This document shows positions 42,570 to 54,181 of a stretch of DNA of 64,000 nucleotides, one piece after another (position 1 is the first letter of the stretch; every line of letters begins with the position of its first letter). The notes beneath the pieces were generated by a model. That model ran no database searches and had not been told where the DNA came from. It saw nothing but the letters and a program-made list of their open reading frames with translations. Origin of the DNA: Cryptomeria japonica (lineage: Eukaryota; Streptophyta; Pinopsida; Cupressales; Cupressaceae); contig NC_081409.1 in the NCBI RefSeq assembly GCF_030272615.1, forward strand, positions 531,814,291 to 531,878,290. The letters are read 5' to 3'. A program made the position numbers and the translations under genes.

Positions 42570-44675
42570 CTAAAGAAGTTCCTCAAGCTGGATTTTAAGT
42601 TCATTAAGCTCATTTGTGGTCATTCTATAAGGTGCTCTGGAAACTGGCTCGGCTCCTGGTATTAGGTCTATATGAAAATCAATCTCTCTGCGGGGAGGCA
42701 TTCCCGGTAACTCTGAAGGAAATACATCTGAATATCCCTTAAGGATAGGATGGTCATCGAGCGATGTTTCTTTTTCCTCCTCTTCCTCTCTATCACTGAT
42801 AGTGATAGCAAAAGGCTGACATCCCTTCCGCATGCTCTGCTTAAGCTGCATTGCGGAGATCATACAAAGAGACACGGGCCTCTGAATCCCAGTGATGACT
42901 ATGGGCGAACCATGATCATCCTCACACTCTATCCTTTTCAGGCGGCAATCCATCTTGGCTTTGTGGGCATAAAGCCAATCCATGCCAAGTACGATTCCAT
43001 AAGATCCAAGTGGAGTCACTCTAAGGTCTACTAAAGTGGTGGTCTTGCCAATCTGCAACTGACATGCCCTAACCTCTGATTCCACTGACACTCTAGCCCC
43101 TGAAGCTAATTCCACTTCCCATCTGACATCCTGCCTAGTTGCCACTAGCCCGCAACGCTCCACAACCAATGGAGATATAAAGGAGTCAGTAGCTCTTGAA
43201 TCAAACAAAATAGATACATTGTTACCTCTGATTATACCTGAAGGTTCGATAACCGTGGCCTGATGATCAGCCTGGCGGTTGTCAACCGCTGCGAATACTC
43301 TATGGGACCTGCCCATATCACCAACTGTCGGCTCTGAAGCGGCCATCCGTTGACTCCCTGCTACCTGTCCCTGAGGCCAATCCCTCGCCAAGTGCCCCAT
43401 GGCTCCACAAGTAAAGCAAGCACCCCGTGCCTGGAACTGGGCACCCTGAGGCCTAGAAAAACCCTGACCTCCTGTCCTACTGGATCCACTATACCCACCC
43501 CTGGAGGACTGCTGAGTCCCCGCCGGCTGTGTGTACTTCCCCTGTGCTCTCTGATCACGTCTCTGTCCCTGAGTCTGCCACTGCTTGGGCTTGGAGCCCT
43601 GTGGATACTGTGGAGGCTTCTGCCTCTGGTTCTGTGGTGTCTGTTGTGGAGGAGGGGGTTTGGAGAACCCCTGAGAATTTTGGTTGTTCCCTTTCCAATG
43701 TGGTTTCTGGAATCCATAAGTCTGAGGTGCGGGATTTCGGTTCTGATACCGATCCCTATTGTCCTGTGGTCTAACCTGAATTTCCTCGGCAATCAGTGCC
43801 TTCTCTACAGCTACCCGAAGGCTCTCTGGAGCGGACATCCTAATAGGCCCGGCTATACCGGCATTCAATCCCCAGATGAAGCGGTTTACAAGAAGTTTCT
43901 CATCCTTTAGATAATCTACATATGGCAACAACTCAAAGAATTTACTCTCATACTGGGTTACTGACAAGCCTTTTTGTTGGAGATCATGAAATTCGTCTAT
44001 ATGACGCTGCCTGAAGTTCTCTGATAGGTACCTCTCACGGAACCTCTCTGTGAATATCTCCCAAGTGAGTGTATCAGGAACTAATCCGCATTTGTACTCT
44101 TCCTCTCTCCACCAGGTGGAGGCTGTCCCTCTCAGAAGATGAATTGCAACACGTGCTTTCAAGTTGCTCTCATAAGAACGCAACGCAAAGCACCTCTCAA
44201 GACTCAGAAGCCATGCCTCGGCCTCTACTCCATCTGTAGAACCCCCGAAGGATGGTGGTTGGAGGCGCATGACCTCCCTGATGAGATCCCCTAGATCTCG
44301 ATGACCTCTCTCAAAATAAACTGGTTCCACCGCAGGAGGTGGTCCTGGCCTATGCACTGACTCTGGCTCATTACCACCCTGACTTTCTACAGGAATCGGA
44401 GTTGGGCTCCTGCTTCGTTCTCTATCAACAGACCTATGACTCCCAGAGTCATGACTCCTAACCTGAGGGTTCTCTGCTGGGATCCTTTCCTGTACAATGC
44501 CAATAAGATTCTGAATGGCTGCTAAAATGTCACGGTTAGGTTCATTTGGCTGTTCGGGAGGTGCTCCAGGGTTCTCCTCTGGAACTGATGCCTCCCTCTC
44601 TACCTCATCGCGTGCTATGCGCTCACGTCTAGGACCCCGTCCGCGCTTGCGAGCTTGTCGCGTCAACGGAGGCAT
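42570..44675 (-). pseudogene. gag: Gypsy-B gag and protease (701 codons, uninterrupted)
   Basis: Longest open frame in the window. The Arg/Lys-rich N-terminus (MPPLTRQARKRGRGPRRERI) is followed by a Pro-rich linker. Retrotrans_gag spans about residues 135-250 (FGGSTDGVEAEAWLLSLERC, FRERYLSENFRQRHIDEFHD, YVDYLKDEKLLVNRFIWGL), then a Gln/Pro-rich stretch. The zinc knuckle at 420-433 reads CFTCGAMGHLARDW, so the last Cys is Trp. The protease site ILFDSRATDSFI (Asp492) has Arg for the Gly of DSG. VLGMDWLYAHKAKMDC is the second protease block. The end (EIDFHIDLIPGAEPV, SRAPYRMT) starts the RT region. The start is the first Met of the frame, 156 nt inside the 5' LTR edge. Open length plus near-identical LTRs indicate youth, but the motif changes would block maturation. 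Confidence 0.95.
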
Positions 44676-44816
44676 CCTAAGAGGAAATAAGACAAAACAA
44701 TTAATTTATTTCTTTTAGAATTAAACTTATTTAAATTCAAAATTCCATTAACAAAATAATTTTAAAATATTCTAAGGCGAAACGTAAGTGAGTAAGGCTC
44801 CTAGTGTGGAAACCTT

Positions 44817-44828
44817 GCTCTGATACCA
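44817..44828 (-). promoter_or_regulatory. Gypsy-B primer binding site
   Basis: TGGTATCAGAGC on the minus strand, three bases inside the 5' LTR: the initiator-Met tRNA type site, the same as in Copia-B, Copia-C and Gypsy-C. Confidence 0.93.
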
Positions 44829-44831
44829 AAA

Positions 44832-46109
44832 TGTCATGCCCAAAATTTAGGGCAAAAACGGAACAAATTTTTTTTAAAAGATACTAAATTAATTAACAAG
44901 TTCACTCTTGCATCAAACGTTAATGAAATTTCCATTATTAAATTCGGGCTAATTCTGAAAACGAACTAAGCATCGATAAATTGTTAAATTTTTAATTGCG
45001 GAAAACCTACTGGTTAAATTCTATCTCCCAGAGATACTTAGACAATAGGTTTATTAAATTAATCAAACTAAAGGAAATAGGAGAGGTATTTTAATTTATC
45101 TCCCAATATGACTATATAGTCCTTTCAATTTTTTTTTTTAAATTTCTCTTTATAATTTATCCCAAATTAAAATCAGGATTATATAAATATATACATATAT
45201 TCATATTTGAATATGCATATATTTATATATTTATAATTTAATTACTATTCAAATGCTCAAAATTCATATATTTACATATATATATATTCCCATATATATA
45301 TATATGGAAACATATATATATATATATATATATATATTTTACTTAAATGGCAAATATTTTAATTCTAAATTTGAATACCATTATAATTTCCTAATTATAA
45401 AACCATATTGTTGCCCAACCCTAATTAGGGTTCTAATTTCTTATATAAATATTTTCTAAACTAAATAACATATTTATTCTTTTTTTTTTAATTTAAATTG
45501 CCCTAGCCCCTTTCAGGCTAGGGTTTAACCCAATTTTCTTTTTAACAGACAAAGTTTCATGCTGGGCCGAAGACCCTACAAGCGGCCACGATCTCATTGT
45601 TGCAGGTCACGGGAGTTTGGGAGGCGTTTTGGGCCGCACGCCACTGTGTGAGCGCACAGTGGGCGCCGCGGCACCACTGTGTGCCCACACAGTGGGCGCC
45701 GCTGGCGGCTCCCCACTGTGTGGCCACATAGTGGCGGCCGTGGCCGTCCACTGTGTGCCCACACAGTGGGAGCCACAAGCGGCTCCACTGTGTGTGCACA
45801 CAGTGGGCGCCGCGCGGCCGTCCACTGTGCGTACACACAGTGGAGTCCGCGGGGACCCATATCATTTCTTTTTAAAATTTTTTTTTTTAAAATATAATAT
45901 ATAAAAATATATATATATATATATATGTAAATATATATATTTATATATATATATGTATATATTTATATTTACATAACTTTTATAATCATAGTTAAAAAGA
46001 TGAAATTTAATTCAATATAAAATTTATATATATTTTTTTTATAAGAGAATTTTACATGCAAAATTTTAAACTAATATAATCAAGGGAAAAACATTAAGTT
46101 TAATCAAAA

Positions 46110-46162
<53 letters not shown>

Positions 46163-48670
46163 ATATATATTTATTTAAATACATCTATAAAATAAGCTTT
46201 TAAATCAATGCTAACTAAAATACAATTTAGAGTATTATTCAAAGATTCATTATACTTTTTCTGGAAATAAAGAAATTCATTTATTATTTTTTTTCTCAAA
46301 TAAAATATTCACATAAAACAACTTTTTTCATTTAAAATACTTAAAAGCTTCCAGCATAAATAAACTTCTAATTTGCCTCAATTAAAAATACAGGTAAAAT
46401 CTAAATGAAAACAATTCTTTTATTTCTTCCCATAATACAAGAAGCTTTGTATGCAACACAAATTAACTTTTCTTTTTCAAATATACCAGAAGTAGAAATA
46501 ACAAGCTATTTTTTTTTTTAAACATCTCTAACATATTCTACCAATTTACTAAATGTTTTCTCTGAATAGTCACAACAATAAAACTTCAGGTCTACTTTCA
46601 AAATTTACAAATTGCTTCTGTTTTTTCCTATGAATGAGACATATTTCTATAACAACTTTAAACATACATCTGCAACTGAATTCAAGTATCTTCAATAACA
46701 ATCTTCTGTATCTCTTTCATGGTTCCTATTCTCTTTCCTCTGAATTTCCTGCATAATAGAAAACACAAATATGACCACGGAGTGCTCACCTCCCAGCCTA
46801 GGCTAACTGGTAGCCACCCCCGAGCTCGGAGAACCAATTCCTAGATGGGTAACAAACAGGCAAACACATAGAAAGCAATGCATACAGATATTCCAGACAC
46901 ATTCCCAACCTAGCTTTCACAGCACCACACTTTGGTGATGATCATTTTCAAAAGGGTGGTAGTGGACCAAATACCCTGAGGAGAATCTGCAAGTATGAAA
47001 TAAACAAGAAGCCACCTCATGGCACAATAAAAATATCAAGAATCTCAACCCCTTAATCCTTATGCCCCCCAAAGGCATTCTATCCTTATAACCCTCCTTA
47101 TGACCCCCATTGCACAAACAGGCCATGCAGCAAGGGTCACACAAAGATCCCTTGTGATCGCTCTCAAAAGAGAGTCTCTCACTCGAGGGCTGTCACTGCT
47201 ACCACCCTCAAGATCCTCTTCTCTCCCAAGAGTAAGAGATCTTGAGAAAACTCCCAAAACACATCAATTCAAAAACAAAACACCAAAAGAATTTCACACA
47301 TAAACTTTCAAGAATACAGATTTCTTATTCAACAACTTCCAGACATAAACAAGAAGAAGACATTAAAAGTAAAAAATTGAAACCAACCTTAATCTGCCCA
47401 AAGGTTATAGTGATATCTGAAGAAGAGCTGCCCAATCCACAAATCTTTTTTTTCCTTATTCAATTTTCTCTATCCCATAACATTATTTTCCTTCCAAATT
47501 TTCTTCTGTCTCCAAAAATGGAGAGTGGGTGATTACCCTGCTATTCCCAAAAATCTTCCTTAAGAAGCTCACTCTCTAAGTTCTCACAGGATTCTCAAAA
47601 AACAAAAAAAAGAAGAAAGAAAGCGAAAATGCAAAAAGACTCTCCTTCCAAAAGGAAAAATCTTGATTTGATTTAACTTCCAATTTTCAATTTTCGCTCA
47701 ACTCAAAAAAGCCAATTTTTAAAGCGTTAAAAAGGTCATTAAAAAGTAGAAACTTGCCTAAAATTACCCCTAACCCCTAGGTATACCTTATGGGCATTAG
47801 GAAACTCTATTAAACTACCCCTAGGTGTTCATTTAACCCATTTTAAACCCTTCTGAAGTTTATTTTCGGGTCAAACATAAGTTGACCACTCCAAATATTA
47901 TATTCCCAAAGTATTTATGACAACACATTAATTTATTAAAGAACTATAATTAAACACTTTCCCTCCAAGAGACAAAATAATTAAATTTAAATACACACGT
48001 GTCAAGTGACACAATTAAAACACTTTTACAAAAATAAAACATGAAATTGTCTCTTGAGGTTTTTTTACACATTAAAATTTAATTAACACTTTAACACTCA
48101 TGCAACATATACAGTTACGAATAAAATACAACACAAACGAGGTGTTGTCTCTCCAAATAGACAAACCCTGGCTTTACGAACATACATAGGTCTAGGTTTG
48201 ATTCTCCGTAAATTTTCATGGTCACATGGTAAATTTCCTGCGCATCTCAATTTACACATTAGTACTTCCAAATATTCATATATAATATAATTCAATAATA
48301 CAACAATGCACATCATTACTTTCATACAATTTTCATCTGCACAAATTGAATACATCTTTTGTCAAGCAAATTCACATAAACAATTTTCATCCCAATTCAC
48401 ATAAACTAAACATACATCCTAGTTCCATATTCAGAGTAAAGTCCTGCAAATTCAATAACGACATCTATCATTGCAATTTCATTCTATCTAATAATCATGT
48501 AGTGTCCTATCTCATAAAGCATGTAAGTAAATCATCAAATCATAGCAATGTTATCCAAATCCTGAAATCATATAAGTTCTAAGTCTCAAAATGCATCAAA
48601 ATAAAGTATCCATAATAGTCTAAATATAAAATCCACTGAATGTCAAACTGAGTCGAGGTGAGGCCTCACA
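44832..48670 (-). repeat. Gypsy-B 5' LTR (3839 bp)
   Basis: Matches 36108-39897. Visible differences are mainly in AT repeats, homopolymers and the palindrome array, plus scattered substitutions. Confidence 0.95.
45600..45850. repeat. GC-rich palindrome array, Gypsy-B right LTR (six units)
   Basis: Six CCACTGTGTG.../...CACACAGTGG palindromes, against four and a half in the other LTR. The additional part at about 45716-45762 is bounded by CCCAC repeats. Short Cys/His/Trp-rich open frames on both strands arise from the palindromes. Confidence 0.93.
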
Positions 48671-48675
48671 TATCT

Positions 48676-48842
48676 CTCCCCCTTTGACATCAAATGCCAA
48701 AGCAATACAAAAACTAGATACAACCAATTCATAGAACTAATTACAAATACCAACTACTCCCCCTGAGAAGTAGCTCTCCTTCATCAAAGCCAGAAAATGT
48801 TTCTTTGTAAATTTTGTTGGTCTGATGCCAATCTCCAACTGT
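48676..48842 (-). promoter_or_regulatory. Copia-C internal polypurine box and pol 3' spacer
   Basis: The minus strand reads GTCAAAGGGGGAG beside the Gypsy-B duplication, with a related box near 48758 (CAGGGGGAGTAG). It was continuous with 35918-36107 before Gypsy-B inserted. Confidence 0.7.
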
Positions 48843-49430
48843 CTAAGTCTCTACCAGTGAGGGTATTACCCCAAGCTGCTCTCTAATATATTCAAAAGTT
48901 TCCTTAGGAAAAGGCTTAGTAAAGATATTTGCAATCTTCTCTTTAGTATTCACATAAAGCAATTTCACTTCCTTTGCTTCAACATTTTCTTTCAGAAAAT
49001 TGAATTTGATAGAAACATGTTTAGTTTTAGAGTGAAATATTGAATTCTTAGATATATCAATTGCTACCATATTATCACAGTAAATAATTATAGGCTCTTT
49101 GCATTTTACCTTTATGTCCTTCAACATTTGTTTAATCCATAATACTTGAGTACAATTAGTTGCCGCTGCAACATATTCTAATTCTGTTGTTGATAATGAT
49201 GTACAACTCTATTTCTTGCTCAACCATGAAATCAATCTGCTACCAAGAAAGAATGCCCCACCAGTGGTTCTCTTTCTGTCATCTACATCTGCTACTCAAT
49301 TAGCATCGGTGTATGCACATAAATCAAAATTTTCATCTTTAGGATACCATAAACCAAGATTTGTTGTGCCTTGTAGATACCAGAAAATCTTTTTTACCGC
49401 TGATTCATGATTTTCTTTAGGATTACTCTG
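48843..49430 (-). pseudogene. pol: Copia-C RNase H
   Basis: Copia RNase H with YTDAN (first Asp), TTELEY (Glu), IIYCDNMVAID (third position) and KIANIFTKP, where the last catalytic Asp (normally ADIFTKP) is Asn. Stops follow YTDAN (TGA in place of the conserved Trp) and interrupt the SWLSKK block. The C-terminal block HSKTKHVSIKFNFLKENVE is well preserved in a 94-codon frame. Inactive as it stands. Confidence 0.88.
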
Positions 49431-50666
49431 AAATATTGAAACAATACATACTGTATTCATAATATCAGGTCTTGTTTGTGTCAAATACAGTAAACCTCCA
49501 ATCATAGATTTATATCTTGTCAGATTAATAGGTGTCGAATCATCCTTCAATGATAGTTTATCAATTATAGTCATAGGAGTACTTACCGGTTTAGAGTTTT
49601 CCATACCAGATTTCTTTAGTAGTTCCTTCAAGTACTTTGATTGACATATGACTATACCTTTATTAGTCTGTAAAATCTACAAGCCTAAAAATTTTTTTAT
49701 CTCCCCAATCATAGACATTTCAAATTCTTCCTGCATCTTATTAGAAAAATCTTTACACAATCCATCTTCTCCTCAGAAAATGATATCATCAACAAAAACT
49801 TCAATAACCAAGATGTCATCATTAGTCACTTTGAAATATAAGTTGTTGTCAACATTACCTTTAGTGTAACCAAGCTTCAAAAGATATTTGTCCAATCTAG
49901 CATACCAAGCTCTAGGAGCTTGCTTCAATCCATATAAAGCTTTCCTTAACCTACAAACCATATCTTTGTCATTTGTCAAAGAAAATCCATTAGGTTGTTC
50001 AATGTAAACTTCCTCTTCAAGATCACCATTTATAAATGCACATTTAACATCCATTTGATATACTTTATAGTTCTTGTGTGTTACAAATGCAAGAAATAGT
50101 CTAACTGCCTCAATTCTAGCTACCGGTGCAAAGGTTTCATTGTAATCAATTCCCTCTTTCTACGAATATCCCTTACACACTAATCTTGCTTTGTTTCTGA
50201 TTACCTTACCATCTTCATTAAGTTTATTTCTGAATATCCATTTAGTTCCAATTACATTTTTGTTTTTAGGTCGGGGAACCAATGTCCATGTGTTATTCTT
50301 TTCAATTTGTTTCAATTCATCTTCCGTAGCCTTAATCCAGTGTTTATCTTCACATGCCTCATTAACTGATGCTAGTTCAATTTGAGAAATTAAACATACC
50401 TCTTCATTTTCCAGTCTTCCTCTTGTCATAACTCCTTGATACTTATTCCCAATTATTTGACTTTCAGAGTGATTCAATCTTACATACCTGGGTGTATTCA
50501 CTTGTTGTTGTTCTTCAGTCACTATGGAATTATCTAATGATGTGGGTGTGACTGGATCAATATTATGTACCGATGTACTCTGTATATCTTCATTTGTTAT
50601 TATCTCAATTGCCAGTTCAAAGTCCATAGACCTTGAATCTCTTCTAAAGTGTTCATTAATCTTCAC
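49431..50666 (-). pseudogene. pol: Copia-C reverse transcriptase
   Basis: Motifs: [76 protein letters not shown], and VFVDDIIF, where both catalytic aspartates are retained (about 49775-49785). YLKELLKKSGMENSKPVSTPM and SMIGGLLYLTQTRPD continue towards RNase H. Stops at about 50157-50163, 49770 and 49632 split it into four frames without obvious frameshift in the core. The catalytic site is better preserved than in Copia-A and Copia-B. Confidence 0.92.
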
Positions 50667-51554
50667 ATTTGCACTCTCAATGATTTTCTACAATCTTTTA
50701 TTAAAACATCTATATGCCTTTCTCTTAGATGAATAACCAAGAAATATTCCTTCATCACTTTTAGGATCAAATTTACCAATATAATCATCTCTCCTAATGT
50801 AACATTTGCTTCCAAATATTCTAAAATATTTAAGAGTAGAAGTATTACCAAACCATAGTTCATGAGGTGCCTTCGGTTTCACCTTTGATGTGAACTCTGC
50901 TGAATGTGTAAACCATTGTATTTACTGCTTCTCTCCAATACACATGAGGTAAGTTTTCTTCTGATATCATGCTTCTAGCTACATCCAGAATAGTTCGTTC
51001 TTCCTTTCCACAACTCAATTTTGTTGGGGTGTCCGAGGTACTGATAGCTGTCTTCTGATTCCATTCACTTCACAGAATGTATTAAATTCCTTAGATGTGA
51101 ATTCACCTCCTTGATTTGATCTTAAACATTTGATTTTCTTACCAGTTTCATTCTCTACCATTGCCTTGAATAGTTTGAATTTCCCAAGAGCTTTTGATTT
51201 CTCCCTGAAAAAAGTAACCCAACACATTCTAGAATAATCATCAATGATTAGCATAAAATATCTATCTCCTTGTAGACTTCTAGTTCTTGTCGGACCACAT
51301 AAATCAGTATGAATTAAATCAAGAACATTATTGGATTTATCTAGATTACTCTTAAAAGTTGTTCTAACTTGCTTTCCAAATTGACATTCCTTACATACCG
51401 GATTGTGAGGTTTTACAATTTTAGGTAAATCCCTTACTGCCTTAGTTGTATTGATCTTCACAATGCAGTCAAAATTTACATGACAAAGTCTCTTATGCCA
51501 TAACCAACTTTCATCAATATGTGCAATCAAGCATGTCTTCTCATTGTTATTCAA
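50667..51554 (-). pseudogene. pol: Copia-C integrase, second catalytic Asp is Asn
   Basis: Numbered from 51554: zinc-finger His20 and His25 (WLWHKRLCHVNF), Cys54 and Cys57 (VCKECQFGK); first Asp at 84 (HTDLCGP); the second reads RSNQGGEF with Asn147. The frame ends at PQQN with a TGA just before VVERKN, so the glutamate lies past a stop. The C-terminal block APHELWFGNTSTLKYFRIFG and GIFLGYSSKRKAYRC is at 50663-50882. An aromatic-rich region between shows a frame change. Copia-A has the same Asp-to-Asn change. Confidence 0.92.
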
Positions 51555-51575
51555 ATGAAAGATATTACCTCTAGT

Positions 51576-51890
51576 CTAATTGCCAGTTGCAATTTCCAAA
51601 CCAATTCTATTCATGATTTTGCATTTACCATTCTTGAATTGTAATTGAAATCCTTTTTCAACTAATTGACCAACACTCAAAAGATTATGCTTCAAACCTT
51701 CAACATAATAAATGTTGTTTTTATTATGCTTACCATCAAAAGATATAGTGCCTTTTCCTCTGATCAAACAAGCTTTATCATCCCCAAATCTTACTAGACC
51801 TCCATTATATTCCTGAAAAGTTAAGAATTTACTTTTATCACCAGTCATATGATGTGAACATCCGGAATCAATGATCCATTCATCCTTTTC
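51576..51890 (-). pseudogene. pol: Copia-C protease and pre-integrase region
   Basis: EWIIDSGCSHHMTGDKSKF is an intact aspartic protease site (DSG) at about 51840-51880, followed by GGLVRFGDDKACLIRGKGTI and YYVEGLKHNLLSVGQLVEKG, the standard link into integrase. A TAG lies just after IATGN at 51576-51578. This is the best preserved copia protease in the window. Confidence 0.9.
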
Positions 51891-51911
51891 TTTAATTTTA
51901 GCTAACAGGGC

Positions 51912-52970
51912 CTACTCTACCGGTTGTACAATAGGTGCTAGTTGATCTTCTGTTATTGCAACAAAATCCCATCCATTGCCTGCCGGTTTCTCATCAGAAT
52001 CATCAGTAACTCCTTCATCAACATAGTAACATGATTTGTCTCTATTCTTCTTAAATCTGTATCTTGGATATTTAGGGTTAGGCTTATATGTTCTTTTAGC
52101 TTCTTCTCTCAATCTTGCATGTCTATCCAGATATCTAGATGCCATATGACCAATTAAAACATTCAAATGGTGCTTTACCTTCATACTTACTTCCAACTGG
52201 ACCTTTAGGCATTTTTCTTGCAAATAGTGTTTCAAGCTCTTCAAGTTCTTTTGCATAAAGTTCTTTCTAATCAGATTTCTTAGATGATGATGATGATGAT
52301 GATGATGATGCTATAGAAGATGATGATTCTTTGAAGGTAAATCTATCTTAATTGTAGCAACAGGACCAAATTCCTCAAGTTCAAAAGCTGAAAGTTTTCC
52401 AACCAAAGTATCTCTAAAAACTGATGTATTAGGCATTGTTCTTAATTCATTAATAGCAGTTACTTTCATTTTGTATGCTAGTGGCAATGCTCTTAAAACT
52501 TTAGAAACAATATCATCTTCACTGAAGGATCCTCCACAATATTATATACCTAAAATAATTTCATTAACTCTTTCCATAAAAGTAGAAAATCTTTCATCTT
52601 CCATTTTCAGATTTTCATACCTGACCTGGAAGCATTCCAGTTTTGCAATTTTGACAGTGGTATCACCTTCATTCAATGTCTCCAATTTATCCCAAATAGA
52701 TTTAGTAGTAGATTGGTTTGATAATCACATGATTTGTTGATCAGACAAGGCACTCAAAAGTGCTTCTCTTGCTTTGCAATCATTCTCCTGTTCTTTAGCC
52801 AAGTTTGGTGGATTAGGTTGACTCTGTGTAGGACCAACATAGCCATTCTTTGTAACATCCCATATGTCTCTTCCAATGCAATTCAGATGTGTCTCCATCC
52901 TGATCTTCTATATACCATTGTTAGTTCCATCAATTTTTGGACTGTCCTTCCTAAAATAGTTAGTTAACAT
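51912..52970 (-). pseudogene. gag: Copia-C gag
   Basis: Start placed at the minus-strand ATG at 52968-52970, which reads MLTNYFRKDSPKIDGTNNGI before a TAG at the conserved Trp position. The body includes IRMETHLNCIGRDMWDVTKN, SIWDKLETLNEGDTTVKIAK, QVRYENLKMEDERFSTF and VLKALPLAYKMKVTAINELR, the UBN2 Gag domain. A (GAT)9 run codes poly-Ser. The zinc knuckle is damaged: CFN runs straight into GHMASRYL, so the middle of the CX2CX4H part is deleted with a frame change. The linker to protease (FKKNRDKSCYYVDEGVTDD) is in the next frame. Confidence 0.88.
52283..52309. repeat. (GAT)9 trinucleotide repeat in Copia-C gag
   Basis: Nine GAT units, in frame with gag coding poly-Ser (ATC on the other strand read in the Ser frame). 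Confidence 0.95.
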
Positions 52971-53013
52971 ATAATCTCCTCAGGCTATTAAACTTCTGCA
53001 AAAAGATGACGTA

Positions 53014-53025
53014 GCTCTGATACCA
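53014..53025 (-). promoter_or_regulatory. Copia-C primer binding site
   Basis: TGGTATCAGAGC on the minus strand, two bases inside the 5' LTR. Confidence 0.93.
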
Positions 53026-53027
53026 AT

Positions 53028-54127
53028 TGTTAGGACTCGGAGGCAACTGGCGGGGGGGGGGGGGGCAGGGGGGGGTGAATCAGTTGTCTATTAATTTGAA
53101 CCCAAATATAACTTAATCAAACTTGATGCATAATACCAGTAAACCAAATTAAATGTCGATTGACAGTTTAATAGTTAATAACAATACCGATGAAACTTAA
53201 TGCATGAAATAGAAAGAGAAATAACATCCACAACACAACACATATATTTGTACATGGAAACCCTGTAAGGGGAAAAACCACAGTGGGAAACCTTACCCAC
53301 AATCAGATGATACTACTACAGATAGTATGTGTGTACAAATGGGGTCTACACATGTAGAAAGGCTAGCTGCCTAGAGCTCACTGCCCAATCACAAAATGAG
53401 ACTCACACTGACTACAATAGGATGGTTAAATCCTAGATAATGTACTGCTCAAAATAGCATCTTCATATGCTAGATTCAGTATCGGTTAAGCTTTGATGGT
53501 CTTCTTCAAACCTTCCTTGAATCTTCAAATGATGTTTGCATGGGTAGCTCTTCTTATATTCACATATATCGAATATCGCAACCTTATCTCCTCTCCTATT
53601 CTATATCAATCTCACAATTGATATCTTACATATATACCAAAACCTAAGACCAAATGTGTAGGTCGGCTTACTAAGAATATTACAATAAAATCAATTACAA
53701 ATGAAACAATGTGTGATGCAACATGTCGGCTCAATGTATTTACAATAATAATGAATAAATCATCTCCATAATGTGTCATGCTAATCTAGAATAGATAATG
53801 CATGCCGGTCCATAACCTAGACCAATTTACCGGTAACAACAAATATGCCAACTCGATTAGACCAATAACCAAATCACCAAAACCAAGTGTCCAAACCATG
53901 TCTTCAAGATAACCAAGTAACCTCCAGATGATAACAAGTCATCCTCAGTGCTAGTGAACAATATAACCTACCAGTGAACCAAATACCGGTGACTATGCAT
54001 AAGTCACTGAACATGACGATGAACATAATGTGCCGGTTCAACATAACCAAAGATCTCTTGAAAGATAAGTGTTGATAAATGTTGGCATCAATGACAAAAC
54101 CAATGCAACACATCCATAATACCAACA
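53028..54127 (-). repeat. Copia-C 5' LTR (1100 bp)
   Basis: Starts TGTTAGGACTCGGAGGC and ends ATACCAACA, then AAACC. The G tract is expanded: fourteen G, CA, eight G (53052-53075). More substitutions separate it from its partner than is the case for Gypsy-A or Gypsy-B, so Copia-C is older than Gypsy-B. Confidence 0.93.
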
Positions 54128-54132
54128 AAACC

Positions 54133-54181
54133 CAAGGTTAGGTGGAATGGGTTAGATTAGGGGATGGTTAGGTTAGGTGGT
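54133..54181. other. LTR-like sequence Y (right remnant)
   Basis: 49 bp between Copia-C and Gypsy-C, rich in GGTTAGG and GGTGG. It continues the sequence cut by Copia-C at 34836. The final GTGGT (54177-54181) should be the Gypsy-C duplication, whose partner is outside the window. Confidence 0.6.

Larger units (their letters stand above)
36108..48670 (-). mobile_element. Gypsy-B: chromodomain Ty3/gypsy element with 3.8-kb LTRs
   Basis: LTRs 36108-39897 and 44832-48670, flanked by TATCT (36103-36107, 48671-48675). The internal region of 4.9 kb has a 701-codon gag-protease frame, RT/RNase H, integrase and a C-terminal chromodomain-like segment: the Tekay/Del type of chromovirus, which also has long LTRs. 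The LTRs are nearly identical over most of their length, so it is one of the youngest insertions here, yet four in-frame stops, one 1-nt insertion, an RT active-site change (FLDD to FLDH), protease DSG to DSR and a lost zinc-knuckle Cys disable it. Confidence 0.96.
34837..54127 (-). mobile_element. Copia-C: Ty1/copia element interrupted by Gypsy-B
   Basis: 3' LTR 34837-35917, 5' LTR 53028-54127, with AAACC duplicated at both outer edges (34832-34836, 54128-54132). The internal region (35918-36107 and 48676-53027) has gag, protease, integrase, RT and RNase H on the minus strand. Gypsy-B sits at 36108-48670 in the polypurine zone. LTRs share the G run plus TGAATCAG terminal arrangement and the GGAAACC module with Copia-A and Copia-B. 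Decayed: one integrase Asp is Asn, the last RNase H Asp is Asn, the gag knuckle is partly deleted, and many stops are present. Confidence 0.93.

Noticed and set aside
43350-43910. 186-codon plus-strand frame opposite Gypsy-B gag
   Set aside because: Mirror of the Gln/Pro-rich gag region on the coding strand; composition artefact.
45557-45865. Cys/His/Trp-rich open frames on both strands in the Gypsy-B LTR
   Set aside because: They follow the palindrome array, occur in all frames on both strands, and change with unit number; not a zinc-finger protein.
54133-54181. GGTTAGG-rich stretch as interstitial telomere
   Set aside because: Not a regular TTTAGGG array; only scattered GGTTAG motifs in about 50 bp.
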